Shown one piece after another: positions 19,565-28,730 of a stretch of DNA of 64,000 bases. The notes below the pieces were generated by a model. That model was not told where the DNA came from. It did no database searches and was given only the letters and a program-made list of their open reading frames with translations. A program made the translations under genes and the position numbers. Source of the stretch: Chitinophaga ginsengisoli (GTDB lineage Bacteria > Bacteroidota > Bacteroidia > Chitinophagales > Chitinophagaceae). The DNA lies in assembly GCF_003014595.1 (NCBI RefSeq), contig NZ_PYGK01000004.1, positions 604,684 through 668,683 of the forward strand. The letters are read 5' to 3'. Numbering within the stretch: position 1 is the first letter of the stretch; each line of letters begins with the position of its first letter.

Positions 19565-22500
19565 ATGAGACCATTAAAGCGACCTATGAAGTGGCTCAAA
19601 AGGCATATGCTTGTCTTTCTGGCCCAATCCCTCCTGTTTATCTGTCACACATCCGCACGAGCAGCCGGTAATGATCCCTCAAACCAGGCCGTTTTCTATA
19701 CGGATATCAATTATGGAGGAAGTGCCATTGCACTGTCTGCCGGTACCTACACCCGGGCGCAGATGATTGCGAATGGCCTTCCGGATGACGCAATTTCTTC
19801 TTACACCATTCCGGCGGGTTACCAGGTAACGTTTTTCTGGGATGACAATTTCACCGGCGCCAGTCTTACCAAGACGGCATCAGAGTCTTTTATTGGCCTT
19901 GACTGGAATGATAAGGTTACCTCTCTTATTGTTTCAAGGGTACCGCCGGGAGGACAGGCCATTTTCTATACGGATCTCAACTATGGAGGCACAGCTGTCG
20001 CATTATCCGCCGGTACATATACCCGGGCGCAGATGATTGCTAATGGCCTTCCGGATGATGCTATCACCTCTTATGTGATTCCAGCGGGTTACCAGGTCAC
20101 CTTTTTCTGGGATGATAATTTCACTGGCGCCAGTCTTACGAAGACCGCATCAGAGTCCTGGATCGGCCCTGACTGGAATGATAAGGTCACCTCACTCATC
20201 GTTACCAAAGTAGCACCAGAGGAGCAGGCCATCTTCTATACAGATGCATCCTACCAGGGCAAGGCGATCCCGCTTTCTCCGGGTAACTATACACGGGTGC
20301 AAATGATAGCGTATGGTCTGCCTGACGATGCTGTTTCTTCCTTTACTGTACCTGCTGGTTATCAGGTGACGGTATATTGGGATGACAATTTCTCCGGCAG
20401 CAGCCTGACGAGAACCGTATCAGAACCCTGGATCGGCCCTGACTGGAATGATAAGGTGACGTCCCTGGTCATAGCAAAGATCAATCCTTCCTCATGGCAG
20501 GCTAACTGGATATGGACATCTGCCGCAGGACCGGCCAATACATGGCTCTCACTGAGAAAGAAGGTAACGCTTTCCGCTAAGCCAAGCCGTGCGCTCACGA
20601 AGATTGCTGCGGAAAATAAATACTGGCTGTATGTTAATAATCAGCTGGTCGTAAAAGACGGCGGACTGGATGTACGTCCTGATCTGTTAAATACTTATTA
20701 CGATGAAGTAGATCTTGCCCCTTATCTCACGGCAGGAGAAAATACGATCGCCGTGCTTGTGTGGCATAAAGGAGGGAATAACTCCTATTCACAGCGTGTA
20801 ACCAACAATGGTGGGTTCCTGTTTGAATCATCCCTGGATGGCAGCAGTCCTTCGTCGATTGCTTCAGATGCCTCCTGGAAGGCGAAGGTACATCCCTCGT
20901 TTAATGCGACTACACAACTTATTCTCGACAATAGTGACTACAAATGGATCGCCTGGCCTGTTTCTTATAATGCACAGGCAGAACCCGGTGCCTGGACGTC
21001 TGCAGGTTATGATGATAGCGGCTGGTCATCTGCAGTTCAGAAAGGTGTAGCAGGTGTAGCGCCATGGAATCAGCTGGTACCCAGAACCATACCGATGTGG
21101 AAAGAATATGACCTTGGCGCTTATACCAATGCAGGCACATTCCCTGCCACCATCACTTCCAATCGCATCGTAACAGGGAAAGTCGGTGCCAATATACAGC
21201 TGAGGCCATATCTGAAAGTGAATGCACCAGCCGGTGTTAAGATCAGGATAGAAGTGAACCGGTTTTACTGGCAGGAATACATTACCAAGGCAGGAGAGCA
21301 GGAGTTTGAGTGCTTTGCCTGGCAGAATTCCAGCGGAGATACGGTGAGTTATCAGTTCTCCAACGTAACAGGCCCTGTACAGGTAATGATATTAAGGTAT
21401 CGTGAAACGAGCTATAATACAACCATACCTGGTAGCTTCTCGTCCAATGACGGATCGCTGAATTCATTGTGGACTAAATCCAAAGCCACCTCCCGTGTTT
21501 GCATGAGAGATATCTTCTATGATTGTCCTAACCGGGAGAGAGGACAATGGTGGGGTGATGTATCCCAGCAGATCCTTTACTCACAGTACCTCTATGATGC
21601 ATCCGCCAATCTGCTGGCCCGCAAAGGCTACCGGGAGTTGCTGCGGACGCAGAAAAGCGACGGTTCATTATATACTACTGGCCCTGGTACTGCGTTCCAC
21701 TTACCTGACCAGAACCTGGCCGCGATCACGATGTTAGGGAAATATTATACCTATACGGGCGACATAGCTTTGTTAGAAGAGCTGTATCCTTCTATAAAGA
21801 AATTTGCAGCCTACTGTGTCAACTCTTCGAACAGTGATGGTATGCTTGTATGGCAGGATGGCCCCTGGAACTGGATTGACTGGGGCGATAACAAGGATGC
21901 CACTCCTGCAGGAGCCGCTAATGCGATTTATAATGGTATTTATATCACGTTCCTTGAATCGGCAGCCAGTATAGCCAATTCGCTGGGATACGTGACAGAT
22001 AAACGTTACTACGAGCAATTACTGAATAAGGTCAGAAGTAACTATAATAATTATTTCTGGAACAACAGTGCAAACGCCTATGTATATCATCGTACAGCCG
22101 ATGGTACACAATCGCAGATAATAGATGACAGAAGCAATGCCTGGGCTTTCCTTGCCGGTGTAGCTAATGACGCGCAGAAAGCGGGGATACTGAATGTGCT
22201 TAAGACCAGGTACAATGCAAGTCCGTACCAGGAAATGTATGTAGAACAGGCGATGGTGCAGTTAGATCCGGCGGCTGGCATTAAAAGAATGAAAGACCGC
22301 TATGCAAGCATGATCGATAGCTGGTCACCCACCTTATGGGAGGAGTTTCCTGCCAGCAATAGTAATAACCATGCCTGGGCCGCAGGACCACTGTATGTGA
22401 TGAGTGCTTACGTGCTCGGGGTGCGTCCTTCATTGCCTGCATACGAGGAGTATTTCTTCCTGCCGCAGCCAGGAGATCTTACCAACATCTCAGGCGTGAT

Positions 22501-23035
22501 CCCGACTGTGAGAGGCAATATCAGTGTAAGTCTTGCCCGTGGTAGCGCCGGTCTTACACAGTCTGTTACATCGCCGTCCGGTACAACAGGTATCGTAGGC
22601 ATTCTAAAGAGCGCCGTTACTTGTGGGTTACAGCAGATCAGGGTCAATGGTACTGTTATCTGGAGAAACGGTTCGACAGTCACCACTGTGCCGGGTGTAA
22701 CATTCTATGGAGAGGATGCGCAATACGTAAAATTCAGGGTGTCTTCCGGAGCATGGACATTTGACGCCGGATGTACCGTTACTGCGCTGGCAAGTAGCAG
22801 CAGTCTGACGGTAGCGCCTAATCCGTTTACATCGGATATTACCGTAAAGGCGGAAGGGATTAAAGATCAGCATGTTATAGTGGAGATCTTTAACAGCAAT
22901 GGGACACAGGTGCTTCCGGCTAAGAGAGTACAGAACGGTGCAAAGCTGAGTCTATCGTATCTTCCTGCCGGTATGTATATTATCAAGACCACCGCTGGTA
23001 AGAAGACGTATAACAATAAGGTTATTAAGTATTAA
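19565..23035 (+). CDS. Secreted GH78-like alpha-L-rhamnosidase with three beta/gamma-crystallin repeats and T9SS tail
   Basis: 1156 aa. Signal peptide to about residue 34. Three beta/gamma-crystallin-like repeats follow at 41-130, 131-220 and 221-310, each exactly 90 residues and each with a QAxFYTD start and a GYQVTxxWDDNF core. Next is a rhamnosidase-type N-terminal beta-sandwich (from about 312, WQANWIWTS) and an alpha/alpha-barrel with DCPNRERGQWWGD, which matches the GH78 signature around DCPQRxERxGWxGD. A C-terminal beta domain follows. The last 80 or so residues (VAPNPFTSDITVKA to YIIKTTAGKKTYNNKVIKY) are a type A T9SS sorting domain. Inferred: outer-surface or secreted enzyme that removes terminal rhamnose; the crystallin repeats may bind calcium or glycan. 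Confidence 0.85.
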   Translation: MRPLKRPMKWLKRHMLVFLAQSLLFICHTSARAAGNDPSNQAVFYTDINYGGSAIALSAGTYTRAQMIANGLPDDAISSYTIPAGYQVTFFWDDNFTGASLTKTASESFIGLDWNDKVTSLIVSRVPPGGQAIFYTDLNYGGTAVALSAGTYTRAQMIANGLPDDAITSYVIPAGYQVTFFWDDNFTGASLTKTASESWIGPDWNDKVTSLIVTKVAPEEQAIFYTDASYQGKAIPLSPGNYTRVQMIAYGLPDDAVSSFTVPAGYQVTVYWDDNFSGSSLTRTVSEPWIGPDWNDKVTSLVIAKINPSSWQANWIWTSAAGPANTWLSLRKKVTLSAKPSRALTKIAAENKYWLYVNNQLVVKDGGLDVRPDLLNTYYDEVDLAPYLTAGENTIAVLVWHKGGNNSYSQRVTNNGGFLFESSLDGSSPSSIASDASWKAKVHPSFNATTQLILDNSDYKWIAWPVSYNAQAEPGAWTSAGYDDSGWSSAVQKGVAGVAPWNQLVPRTIPMWKEYDLGAYTNAGTFPATITSNRIVTGKVGANIQLRPYLKVNAPAGVKIRIEVNRFYWQEYITKAGEQEFECFAWQNSSGDTVSYQFSNVTGPVQVMILRYRETSYNTTIPGSFSSNDGSLNSLWTKSKATSRVCMRDIFYDCPNRERGQWWGDVSQQILYSQYLYDASANLLARKGYRELLRTQKSDGSLYTTGPGTAFHLPDQNLAAITMLGKYYTYTGDIALLEELYPSIKKFAAYCVNSSNSDGMLVWQDGPWNWIDWGDNKDATPAGAANAIYNGIYITFLESAASIANSLGYVTDKRYYEQLLNKVRSNYNNYFWNNSANAYVYHRTADGTQSQIIDDRSNAWAFLAGVANDAQKAGILNVLKTRYNASPYQEMYVEQAMVQLDPAAGIKRMKDRYASMIDSWSPTLWEEFPASNSNNHAWAAGPLYVMSAYVLGVRPSLPAYEEYFFLPQPGDLTNISGVIPTVRGNISVSLARGSAGLTQSVTSPSGTTGIVGILKSAVTCGLQQIRVNGTVIWRNGSTVTTVPGVTFYGEDAQYVKFRVSSGAWTFDAGCTVTALASSSSLTVAPNPFTSDITVKAEGIKDQHVIVEIFNSNGTQVLPAKRVQNGAKLSLSYLPAGMYIIKTTAGKKTYNNKVIKY
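19685..20494 (+). repeat. Three tandem 270-bp in-frame repeats
   Basis: Units 19685-19954, 19955-20224 and 20225-20494 encode the crystallin-like domains. Units 1 and 2 are nearly the same at DNA level (for example ACCCGGGCGCAGATGATTGC in both); unit 3 is more diverged. The constant 270-bp period points to duplication of one unit. Confidence 0.9.
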
Positions 23036-23188
23036 CAAAACAGCACGTCTTTCACCCGGGAGGGAGGTCGGATGGGAAAGAACGAGTGGCTACAGATATA
23101 GTTCATATACGCTCTATACCGGGAGTATACCCGACGTATACCCGACGTATCGGTGGACTTGATCAGTTTAGCACATACTCCGTTAGAG

Positions 23189-23234
23189 ACAAATATATAG
23201 CCCAGGGATATTTTCCACTGGGCTATATATTTGT
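23189..23234. terminator. 17-bp perfect inverted repeat
   Basis: ACAAATATATAGCCCAG pairs with its exact complement across a 12-nt loop. It lies 154 bp after the GH78-like gene and well before the next promoter. Likely transcript end, though it has no clean U tract and is long enough to be another kind of structured element. 23036-23188 holds only a short direct repeat (TACCCGACGTA twice, near 23128-23150). Confidence 0.5.
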
Positions 23235-23349
23235 ATATCAATTTGTTAGTTGTTATTGTAGGTGTGTTTGCAGATAGTGTTTTAGGGGTAATGGGCCAAA
23301 AAATCGTCTAAGATAGCAGAATTAAAAACGGCTTAAATTTTCTGTTTCC

Positions 23350-23419
23350 TTTGTACCATATTGTAACATTATACATATTTGCACGTTAAATAGTGTTAAA
23401 TAGTGTTAAATACTGTTAA
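23350..23419 (+). promoter_or_regulatory. Promoter with 10-bp-phased repeats for the GT87 operon
   Basis: TTTG at 23350-23353 and CATATTTG at 23374-23381 are spaced 20 bp and match the Bacteroidota -33/-7 pattern. Directly over the expected start site are four copies of a GTTAAA-centred unit in exact 10-bp steps (23381-23420: GCACGTTAAA, TAGTGTTAAA twice, TACTGTTAAG). The phase of one helical turn fits a regulator binding side by side on one DNA face. Confidence 0.6.
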
Positions 23420-23473
23420 GCGCTACACCGCGATAAGGCAGATATTTATCTGGGGGATACCTATAGTTTATTT

Positions 23474-24664
23474 ATGACAACAACAGCTGTACCTGACGCC
23501 AGCCCGTTATGGCGCAATAAAATCCCAGGATGGTTAAGACAACCGGCAGTTATTGCCGCCCTATATTTTGTTGCCACCATTATATTATACATACAGGCGG
23601 TTACTACGGGCCGCTATAATAATTTCATCATTTTCCGTACGTCTTTTTACCATCTCGTACACGGGCTGCCGTTATACCAGCTGTACCCGGCGGAATATTA
23701 TGATTATTTCCTGTATCATCCATCGTTTCCGGTGTTATTTGCGCCTTTTGCGTTATTGCCACAGGAGGTGGGGCTATTGGGTTGGTTGTTGGCCAGTACA
23801 GCCATTTTCCTCTATATGGTCCGGCAGCTGCCATTTGCGGACAATATTAAATACGTCATTGCCTGGTTCCTGCTCATTGAGCTGAGTAACGCCATACAAT
23901 CCGAACAAACCAACCCTGCTATGGCGGCATTAATGGTGCTGACGGTAGTAAGCCTGCACCGGCAGCAGTCAATGCGCGCCGCGCTGTTCGCAGCCTTGTG
24001 TTTTTTCATAAAGGGGTATGGAGCTATTACAGGCCTGGCATTCCTGTTCTTTCCGCGGAAAGGAGCATTTATCGGTTGGGGCCTGGTATGGACCATAGCT
24101 GGTTCCGCACTCCCGCTGCTGTTCATTTCCCCGCAGCTGCTCTGGCAGCATTATGTTGATTGGTTCCAGCTGCTGACAAGCTCCACCATTAAGGAGGATG
24201 GCTCTCTGCTCGGGATGTTGCATGTGATGCTCGGGCTTCAACCAGCTGTTATTGAGCTATTCGACAAGATCGCATTATTGATAGCCGTAGCGCTGTTGCT
24301 GCATGTATTGATCTGTGGACTGGTAAAGCGCGTGCAGGGGTATCCCTGGATGCTGTTGGCTTACCTGTTGATATGGATCGTGGTCTTTAATCAAAGCACG
24401 GAATCTCCCACCTATATTATGGCCGTTACCGGTGTAGCTATTGGATGCTATGCTATGCCGTTACCCCAGGGATGGCGCAAGGGCCTGTTATGGTTTACGT
24501 TAGTGGTAGTGTCCCTTTCACCGACAGACCTGGTACCGAAGTTTATTAATCAATATGCCATTGCCTGGCATATCAAAGCATTGCCTTGTACAGTTGCATT
24601 GCTTTTTTTACAGGCAAGCATAGGGGGATGGAGAAAATCCAGCGTTACTTTCTACAATACATAA
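23474..24664 (+). CDS. GT87-type membrane glycosyltransferase (DUF2029-like)
   Basis: 396-aa polytopic membrane protein with about ten hydrophobic segments. The first loop has the FIIFRTSFYHLVHGLPLY pattern, which in GT87 polyprenyl-phosphate-mannose-dependent transferases carries the acidic/aromatic donor-side residues. It is first in an operon with a GT2 enzyme (13 bp later) and a polysaccharide deacetylase. Likely adds a sugar from a lipid-linked donor on the periplasmic side; the acceptor is unknown. Confidence 0.75.
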   Translation: MTTTAVPDASPLWRNKIPGWLRQPAVIAALYFVATIILYIQAVTTGRYNNFIIFRTSFYHLVHGLPLYQLYPAEYYDYFLYHPSFPVLFAPFALLPQEVGLLGWLLASTAIFLYMVRQLPFADNIKYVIAWFLLIELSNAIQSEQTNPAMAALMVLTVVSLHRQQSMRAALFAALCFFIKGYGAITGLAFLFFPRKGAFIGWGLVWTIAGSALPLLFISPQLLWQHYVDWFQLLTSSTIKEDGSLLGMLHVMLGLQPAVIELFDKIALLIAVALLLHVLICGLVKRVQGYPWMLLAYLLIWIVVFNQSTESPTYIMAVTGVAIGCYAMPLPQGWRKGLLWFTLVVVSLSPTDLVPKFINQYAIAWHIKALPCTVALLFLQASIGGWRKSSVTFYNT

Positions 24665-24677
24665 CATAACCGCTTAT

Positions 24678-25454
24678 ATGTCTGTACAACCTTTATTAAC
24701 TCCCGCCGCAGTTAATATAAGGGTAGGGAAGGTATTGACCGAAACGACCGGTCTTGATCTTATTCTGCCCTGCTGCAATCCCCCCGAAAACTGGGTGGGA
24801 ACATTGCTACAACATTATGAAGAAGTGAAGCGCATGCTGGCGCCAGCGCCGATACAGCTTATACTGGTGAATGATGGATCTACACGTAACTTTGGAGCGC
24901 AGCATATTGCGCAGCTCCAGTCGGCTGTGCCGGACATTATCATTGTCAGCTACCCGGTGAACTGCGGGAAGGGGCATGCCGTACGGGAAGGCTCAAAGAG
25001 GACCCGTTTTGACCTCCAGATATATACAGACCTGGATTTCCCTTTTGGTGTGGCCGTTATAAAAAGGGTATACGAACAGCTACTGACGGGAACAGATGTT
25101 GTGGCAGGAGAGAGGGGGGCTGCTTACCTGAAGCTGTTGCCCACCAGGCGGAAGGTCATCACACAGATAAGCCGGTATATGAACCGTTTCCTGCTGGGGC
25201 TGAAGATAAACGATGCGCAGGCTGGTCTGAAAGGTTTTAACCGGCAGGGACGCCGCGTATTGCTGTCTACCCGTATAGACGGGTTTTTGTATGATAGTGA
25301 ATTTATTTACAAGGCAGGGCAGGACCCGCTGATTACCATGGAATCACTGGATATTATCTGTCGTCCCGGCATCAGCTTTTCTTCCTTCAGGTTGAAGGTA
25401 CTGCTGCGGGAGTTGCGGAACTATCTGAGTATCTTAAAAATGAGTTATGAGTAA
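24678..25454 (+). CDS. Family 2 glycosyltransferase
   Basis: 258 aa. GT-A fold with LDLILPCCNPPENW at the start, LVNDGS, the donor-binding IYTDLDFPFG (in place of DxD) and a late AQAGLKGFNRQ segment as in dolichyl-phosphate-type transferases. No membrane segment. It may make the polyprenyl-phosphate sugar used by the GT87 enzyme before it; this is inferred from the pairing. The stop overlaps the next start by 8 bp. Confidence 0.85.
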   Translation: MSVQPLLTPAAVNIRVGKVLTETTGLDLILPCCNPPENWVGTLLQHYEEVKRMLAPAPIQLILVNDGSTRNFGAQHIAQLQSAVPDIIIVSYPVNCGKGHAVREGSKRTRFDLQIYTDLDFPFGVAVIKRVYEQLLTGTDVVAGERGAAYLKLLPTRRKVITQISRYMNRFLLGLKINDAQAGLKGFNRQGRRVLLSTRIDGFLYDSEFIYKAGQDPLITMESLDIICRPGISFSSFRLKVLLRELRNYLSILKMSYE

Positions 25455-26256
25455 GGTGAACAGGCTATTGATAAGCGTAGATGTGGAGGAATTTGATATT
25501 CCTTTGGAATTTGGGGGGCAGGTGCCGCTGCAAGAGCAAATGTCTGTTTCCCATGATGGCCTGATGAGGGTGTTGGACCTGTTTGAGCAGTACCAGGTAC
25601 GGGCTACATTTTTTGTAACAGCTTACTGGGCGCAGCAGTACCCCGAGCTGATTCGCCAGTTGGCGGCCCGGCATGAAATAGCATCACACACCTACTACCA
25701 TAGCCAATTCGAGCCGGAGCACCTGGAAAGCTCCCGGCTGGCATTGCAGGAAATAACGGGCATGCCCGTATATGGTTTCCGTATGCCGCGCCTCAAGCCT
25801 GTTAGCACAACAGCATTAAAAAATGCAGGCTACCTGTATGACGCTTCCCTGAACCCTACCTGGCTGCCGGGACGTTATAATAACTGGGATAAGCCAAGAA
25901 CGCCGTTCCTGAAGAACGACCTCTGGGTAATGCCCTCCTCCGTGTCACCGCTGTGCCGTTATCCTGTTTTCTGGCTAAGCATTAAGAACATGCCTGGTTT
26001 TGTTACCCGGCATTTCAGCAACACAATTCTGCGAAAGGATCGTATGCTGGCCTGCTACTTCCATCCGTGGGAATTGGCTGACCTTAGCGGCTATACACTG
26101 CCAGGCTATATCCGCCGTGTTTCCGGCAGCAAAATGCAACAGCGGTTAAATGGCTTTCTGCAGTACCTGCAGCAGAAAGGGGAGTTCTGCACACATATTG
26201 AATGGCTCAAAGAGAATAGTAATCATTTAATTGAAGGGTCGTCTTTGTTAGTGTAA
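25447..26256 (+). CDS. Polysaccharide deacetylase (NodB-like, CE4)
   Basis: 269 aa, no signal peptide. NodB motifs: metal Asp in SVDVEEFD, SHTYYH for the metal His pair, GFRMPRLK for motif 3 and YFHPWE for the late His. The overlap with the GT2 gene shows tight coupling. Probably removes N-acetyl groups from an amino sugar in the glycan or glycolipid made by this operon. Confidence 0.88.
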   Translation: MSKVNRLLISVDVEEFDIPLEFGGQVPLQEQMSVSHDGLMRVLDLFEQYQVRATFFVTAYWAQQYPELIRQLAARHEIASHTYYHSQFEPEHLESSRLALQEITGMPVYGFRMPRLKPVSTTALKNAGYLYDASLNPTWLPGRYNNWDKPRTPFLKNDLWVMPSSVSPLCRYPVFWLSIKNMPGFVTRHFSNTILRKDRMLACYFHPWELADLSGYTLPGYIRRVSGSKMQQRLNGFLQYLQQKGEFCTHIEWLKENSNHLIEGSSLLV

Positions 26257-26949
26257 GACGGAAGCTTCCTGACTTTTTATATGAAATAAGATCTGCCTGT
26301 TAAGTCCTCCTTTATATAAAGGAACTTTGAAAAAAGGGCGTATTATGTTTTTCAGTTCAATGTAGATATACGATTTCAATATCTGGCTAAAGGTATAGCC
26401 CCTGCAGAGGTAAACTTCCTTCTCAGCGTTCAGGTAATCGAATGTGTGAAGATTATATGAATTGACATGCTCTTCATGTAAAGGCGCTTTCTCCTCATAC
26501 GGAACAGCAATGTACAGGTCTTTACATTTACGCAGCAGTCTTTTAACAAAATCTTTATCATCAGACAAATGTTCCAATACATTGGACATAACGATTACAT
26601 CTACTGAAGGGATACTATCGACATCTTCGGTCAGAAATGTGGCGATGTTCCCAAACTTTTGATTGCAAATATTTATGGCTGACGTTGAAATATCGATGCC
26701 AATAAACTGAGCGTTAGGATAGCGTTCTTTATAAATGGGTATTGCATCCCCTAATGCACAGCCAAAATCAAGAATAGTTCCGTGGAAATCGGTATCCATC
26801 TTTAATCTTTTTACTATTTCATAGGCAAAGAGCTTCGTTTGATTTTCTCCCGAATTTGCCCGCCATGACTTCCCGTTAGTTGAGCTAAACCTATCATCCC
26901 AATATTCCTTTGAATTAATATTATCGATATTCGATAGATCCTGTATCAT
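26248..26949 (-). CDS. Class I SAM-dependent methyltransferase
   Basis: 233 aa from the ATG at 26949 (MIQDLSN). An ATG at 27000 in the same frame would add 17 residues and cannot be excluded. SAM motif ILDFGCALGDAIPIY, then IGIDIS and VIVMSNVLEHLSDD. The 3' end overlaps the convergent deacetylase gene by 9 bp. Base use is more AT-rich than in the glycosyltransferase operon, which hints at a separate origin. Substrate unknown. Confidence 0.85.
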   Translation of the reverse strand: MIQDLSNIDNINSKEYWDDRFSSTNGKSWRANSGENQTKLFAYEIVKRLKMDTDFHGTILDFGCALGDAIPIYKERYPNAQFIGIDISTSAINICNQKFGNIATFLTEDVDSIPSVDVIVMSNVLEHLSDDKDFVKRLLRKCKDLYIAVPYEEKAPLHEEHVNSYNLHTFDYLNAEKEVYLCRGYTFSQILKSYIYIELKNIIRPFFKVPLYKGGLNRQILFHIKSQEASVLH

Positions 26950-27317
26950 ATATGTTATTTTAGTCTCAGTGGTTCGGATACGTGCATAAAAAAGAAGCAT
27001 GTTCTTTCCCTGGATTGGATGCCCAACTGGGCAGTTTCATTGACAATACACCATGGCCGCTGCCTTCAGCTTCATATCGGCGTTAATAATAGGATAACAC
27101 TGCCAGTGCTCTTTTTGTTTTGCAGGTATAATCTTTGCTGCTCTTTTTAAAGTAACACATGTGGCCATCAGCTCACATACTTTGCGTGCTCATCTTAATA
27201 AGATAATTCATATACAGTATTTCGCATGATAGGGGTAAAGTATCTAACCCAAGGGGATACCCGTTTACGTGTTTCGCGTCTTACGAAACCATATTTTGAC
27301 CATATTTTGGTTCATAA

Positions 27318-27455
27318 TTAAGCGCTCATATACCAGCCACCGTTTACATTAAATGTCTGTCCGGTGATATATCCATTTGTTGCAAGCAGCAGTACAACAG
27401 AAGTCGCTTCAAGGGTATGGGAATAATGCTTTTTTGATAGTATTTTAACAAGGAA
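27318..27455 (-). pseudogene. C-terminal remnant of an SDR oxidoreductase
   Basis: The minus strand has 45 open codons ending at 27318 that read as the last part of a short-chain dehydrogenase: HTLEATSVVLLLATNGYITG followed by QTFNVNGGWYMSA and a stop. The catalytic and nucleotide-binding parts are missing: an in-frame stop lies just upstream and the sialidase gene begins at 27468. The rest of 26950-27317 shows nothing I recognise. Confidence 0.75.
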
Positions 27456-27467
27456 TTACACAAGGTT

Positions 27468-28658
27468 ATGAAAGGTAAGCATCTGCCATGTTTACTATGG
27501 CTGGGTAGTTGGCTGCTGGTTGTTGTTTCCGTCTTTATGCCGTTCAAAGCCCAGGCCGGTAATGATACTCTTCACCTGTTCAGCGCAGGTGAGGGTGGCT
27601 ATCATACATACCGTATTCCGGCTATTGTAACAACGGTAAAGGGTACTTTGCTAGCTTTCTGTGAAGGAAGAAAGGATGGTCCTCATGATGCGGGTAATAT
27701 TGACATTGTACTTAAGCGGTCGACGGATGGAGGACGTACATGGAGTAAGGTAATGGTGATATGGAGCGATAGCACCAATACCTGCGGAAATCCTTGTCCG
27801 GTGGTGGATGGCGTAACAGGCGCAATCTGGCTTTTAATGACACACAACCTGGGTTCCGACAAGGAGGGAGATCTTATCCGTAGAACGGCACAATCCTCGC
27901 GTACTGTATGGGCGGCTAAAAGCGAAGATGATGGTCTCGGTTGGTCTGTCCCCGTCAATGTCACGAATAGTGCGAAAGACACTTCCTGGGGATGGTATGC
28001 TACCGGCCCGGGTATAGGCATACAGGTGCAGTACGGACCGTATAAGGGGCGGTTGATCGTTCCCTGCGACCATGGCTATGCTGATGCTAATGGCAGGCTC
28101 AAAGGAGGCTATGAGTACGGCGCGCATGTCATTTACAGCGATGACCATGGTGTTACCTGGCAGAAAGGTGGTGTAATACGACCGAAAGTGAATGAATGCC
28201 AGGTGACTGAACTGGCCGATGGCAAAGGGGGCTTATTGATGAACATGCGTTCTTATTTTGGCCATGGATGTCGGACACATGCTGTGAGTCACGACGGAGG
28301 TGGTAACTGGTCAGCCCCTGAAGATGTATCCGGGCTGGAGGACCCTGTTTGCCAGGCAAGTATCATCCGTTATACATGGCCTGTTAAGAAACATGCGGGT
28401 TGCCTGTTGTTCCTGAATCCCGCCAGTAAGAATAAGCGGGATAACATGACGCTGAAGGCCAGCACCGATGAGGGGCGTATGTGGCGACAGGTACAGCTGC
28501 TTTATGCGGGGCCTTCTGCTTACTCTTGTATGGCCCTGCTGCCGCATGGCGAGGTGGTCTGTCTGTATGAAGCAGGTGAGCGGGAGCCTTATGAGGTGAT
28601 CGTCTTACAACGAATAGATAAAAAGACAATCACCCGGATAGTCAAGAACAGGGGATGA
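27468..28658 (+). CDS. Exo-alpha-sialidase (GH33)
   Basis: 396 aa with signal peptide (to about residue 30). Six-bladed propeller sialidase: YRIP at 48-51 with the first arginine of the triad, the fold's second and third arginines likely in NMRSYF and NKRDN, and the nucleophile region YSCMALLPHGEVVCLYEAG. Five Asp boxes are visible (STDGGRTW, SEDDGLGW, SDDHGVTW, SHDGGGNW, STDEGRMW). Releases terminal sialic acids from glycans outside the cytoplasm. No sialic acid uptake or nan genes are in the window. Confidence 0.92.
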   Translation: MKGKHLPCLLWLGSWLLVVVSVFMPFKAQAGNDTLHLFSAGEGGYHTYRIPAIVTTVKGTLLAFCEGRKDGPHDAGNIDIVLKRSTDGGRTWSKVMVIWSDSTNTCGNPCPVVDGVTGAIWLLMTHNLGSDKEGDLIRRTAQSSRTVWAAKSEDDGLGWSVPVNVTNSAKDTSWGWYATGPGIGIQVQYGPYKGRLIVPCDHGYADANGRLKGGYEYGAHVIYSDDHGVTWQKGGVIRPKVNECQVTELADGKGGLLMNMRSYFGHGCRTHAVSHDGGGNWSAPEDVSGLEDPVCQASIIRYTWPVKKHAGCLLFLNPASKNKRDNMTLKASTDEGRMWRQVQLLYAGPSAYSCMALLPHGEVVCLYEAGEREPYEVIVLQRIDKKTITRIVKNRG

Positions 28659-28730
28659 TCTTAGTGGAGCCGCCACGCGGTTTAAAAAATCTTTACCCCA
28701 TCACTTTGTATCTTCATCAAAATTTTGCAT

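Noticed and set aside
23128..23150. TACCCGACGTA direct repeat as CRISPR-like element
   Set aside because: Only two adjacent short copies without spacers.
27683..28629. Several long minus-strand frames opposite the sialidase
   Set aside because: They overlap a well-supported gene fully and show no motif; shadows of its codon pattern.
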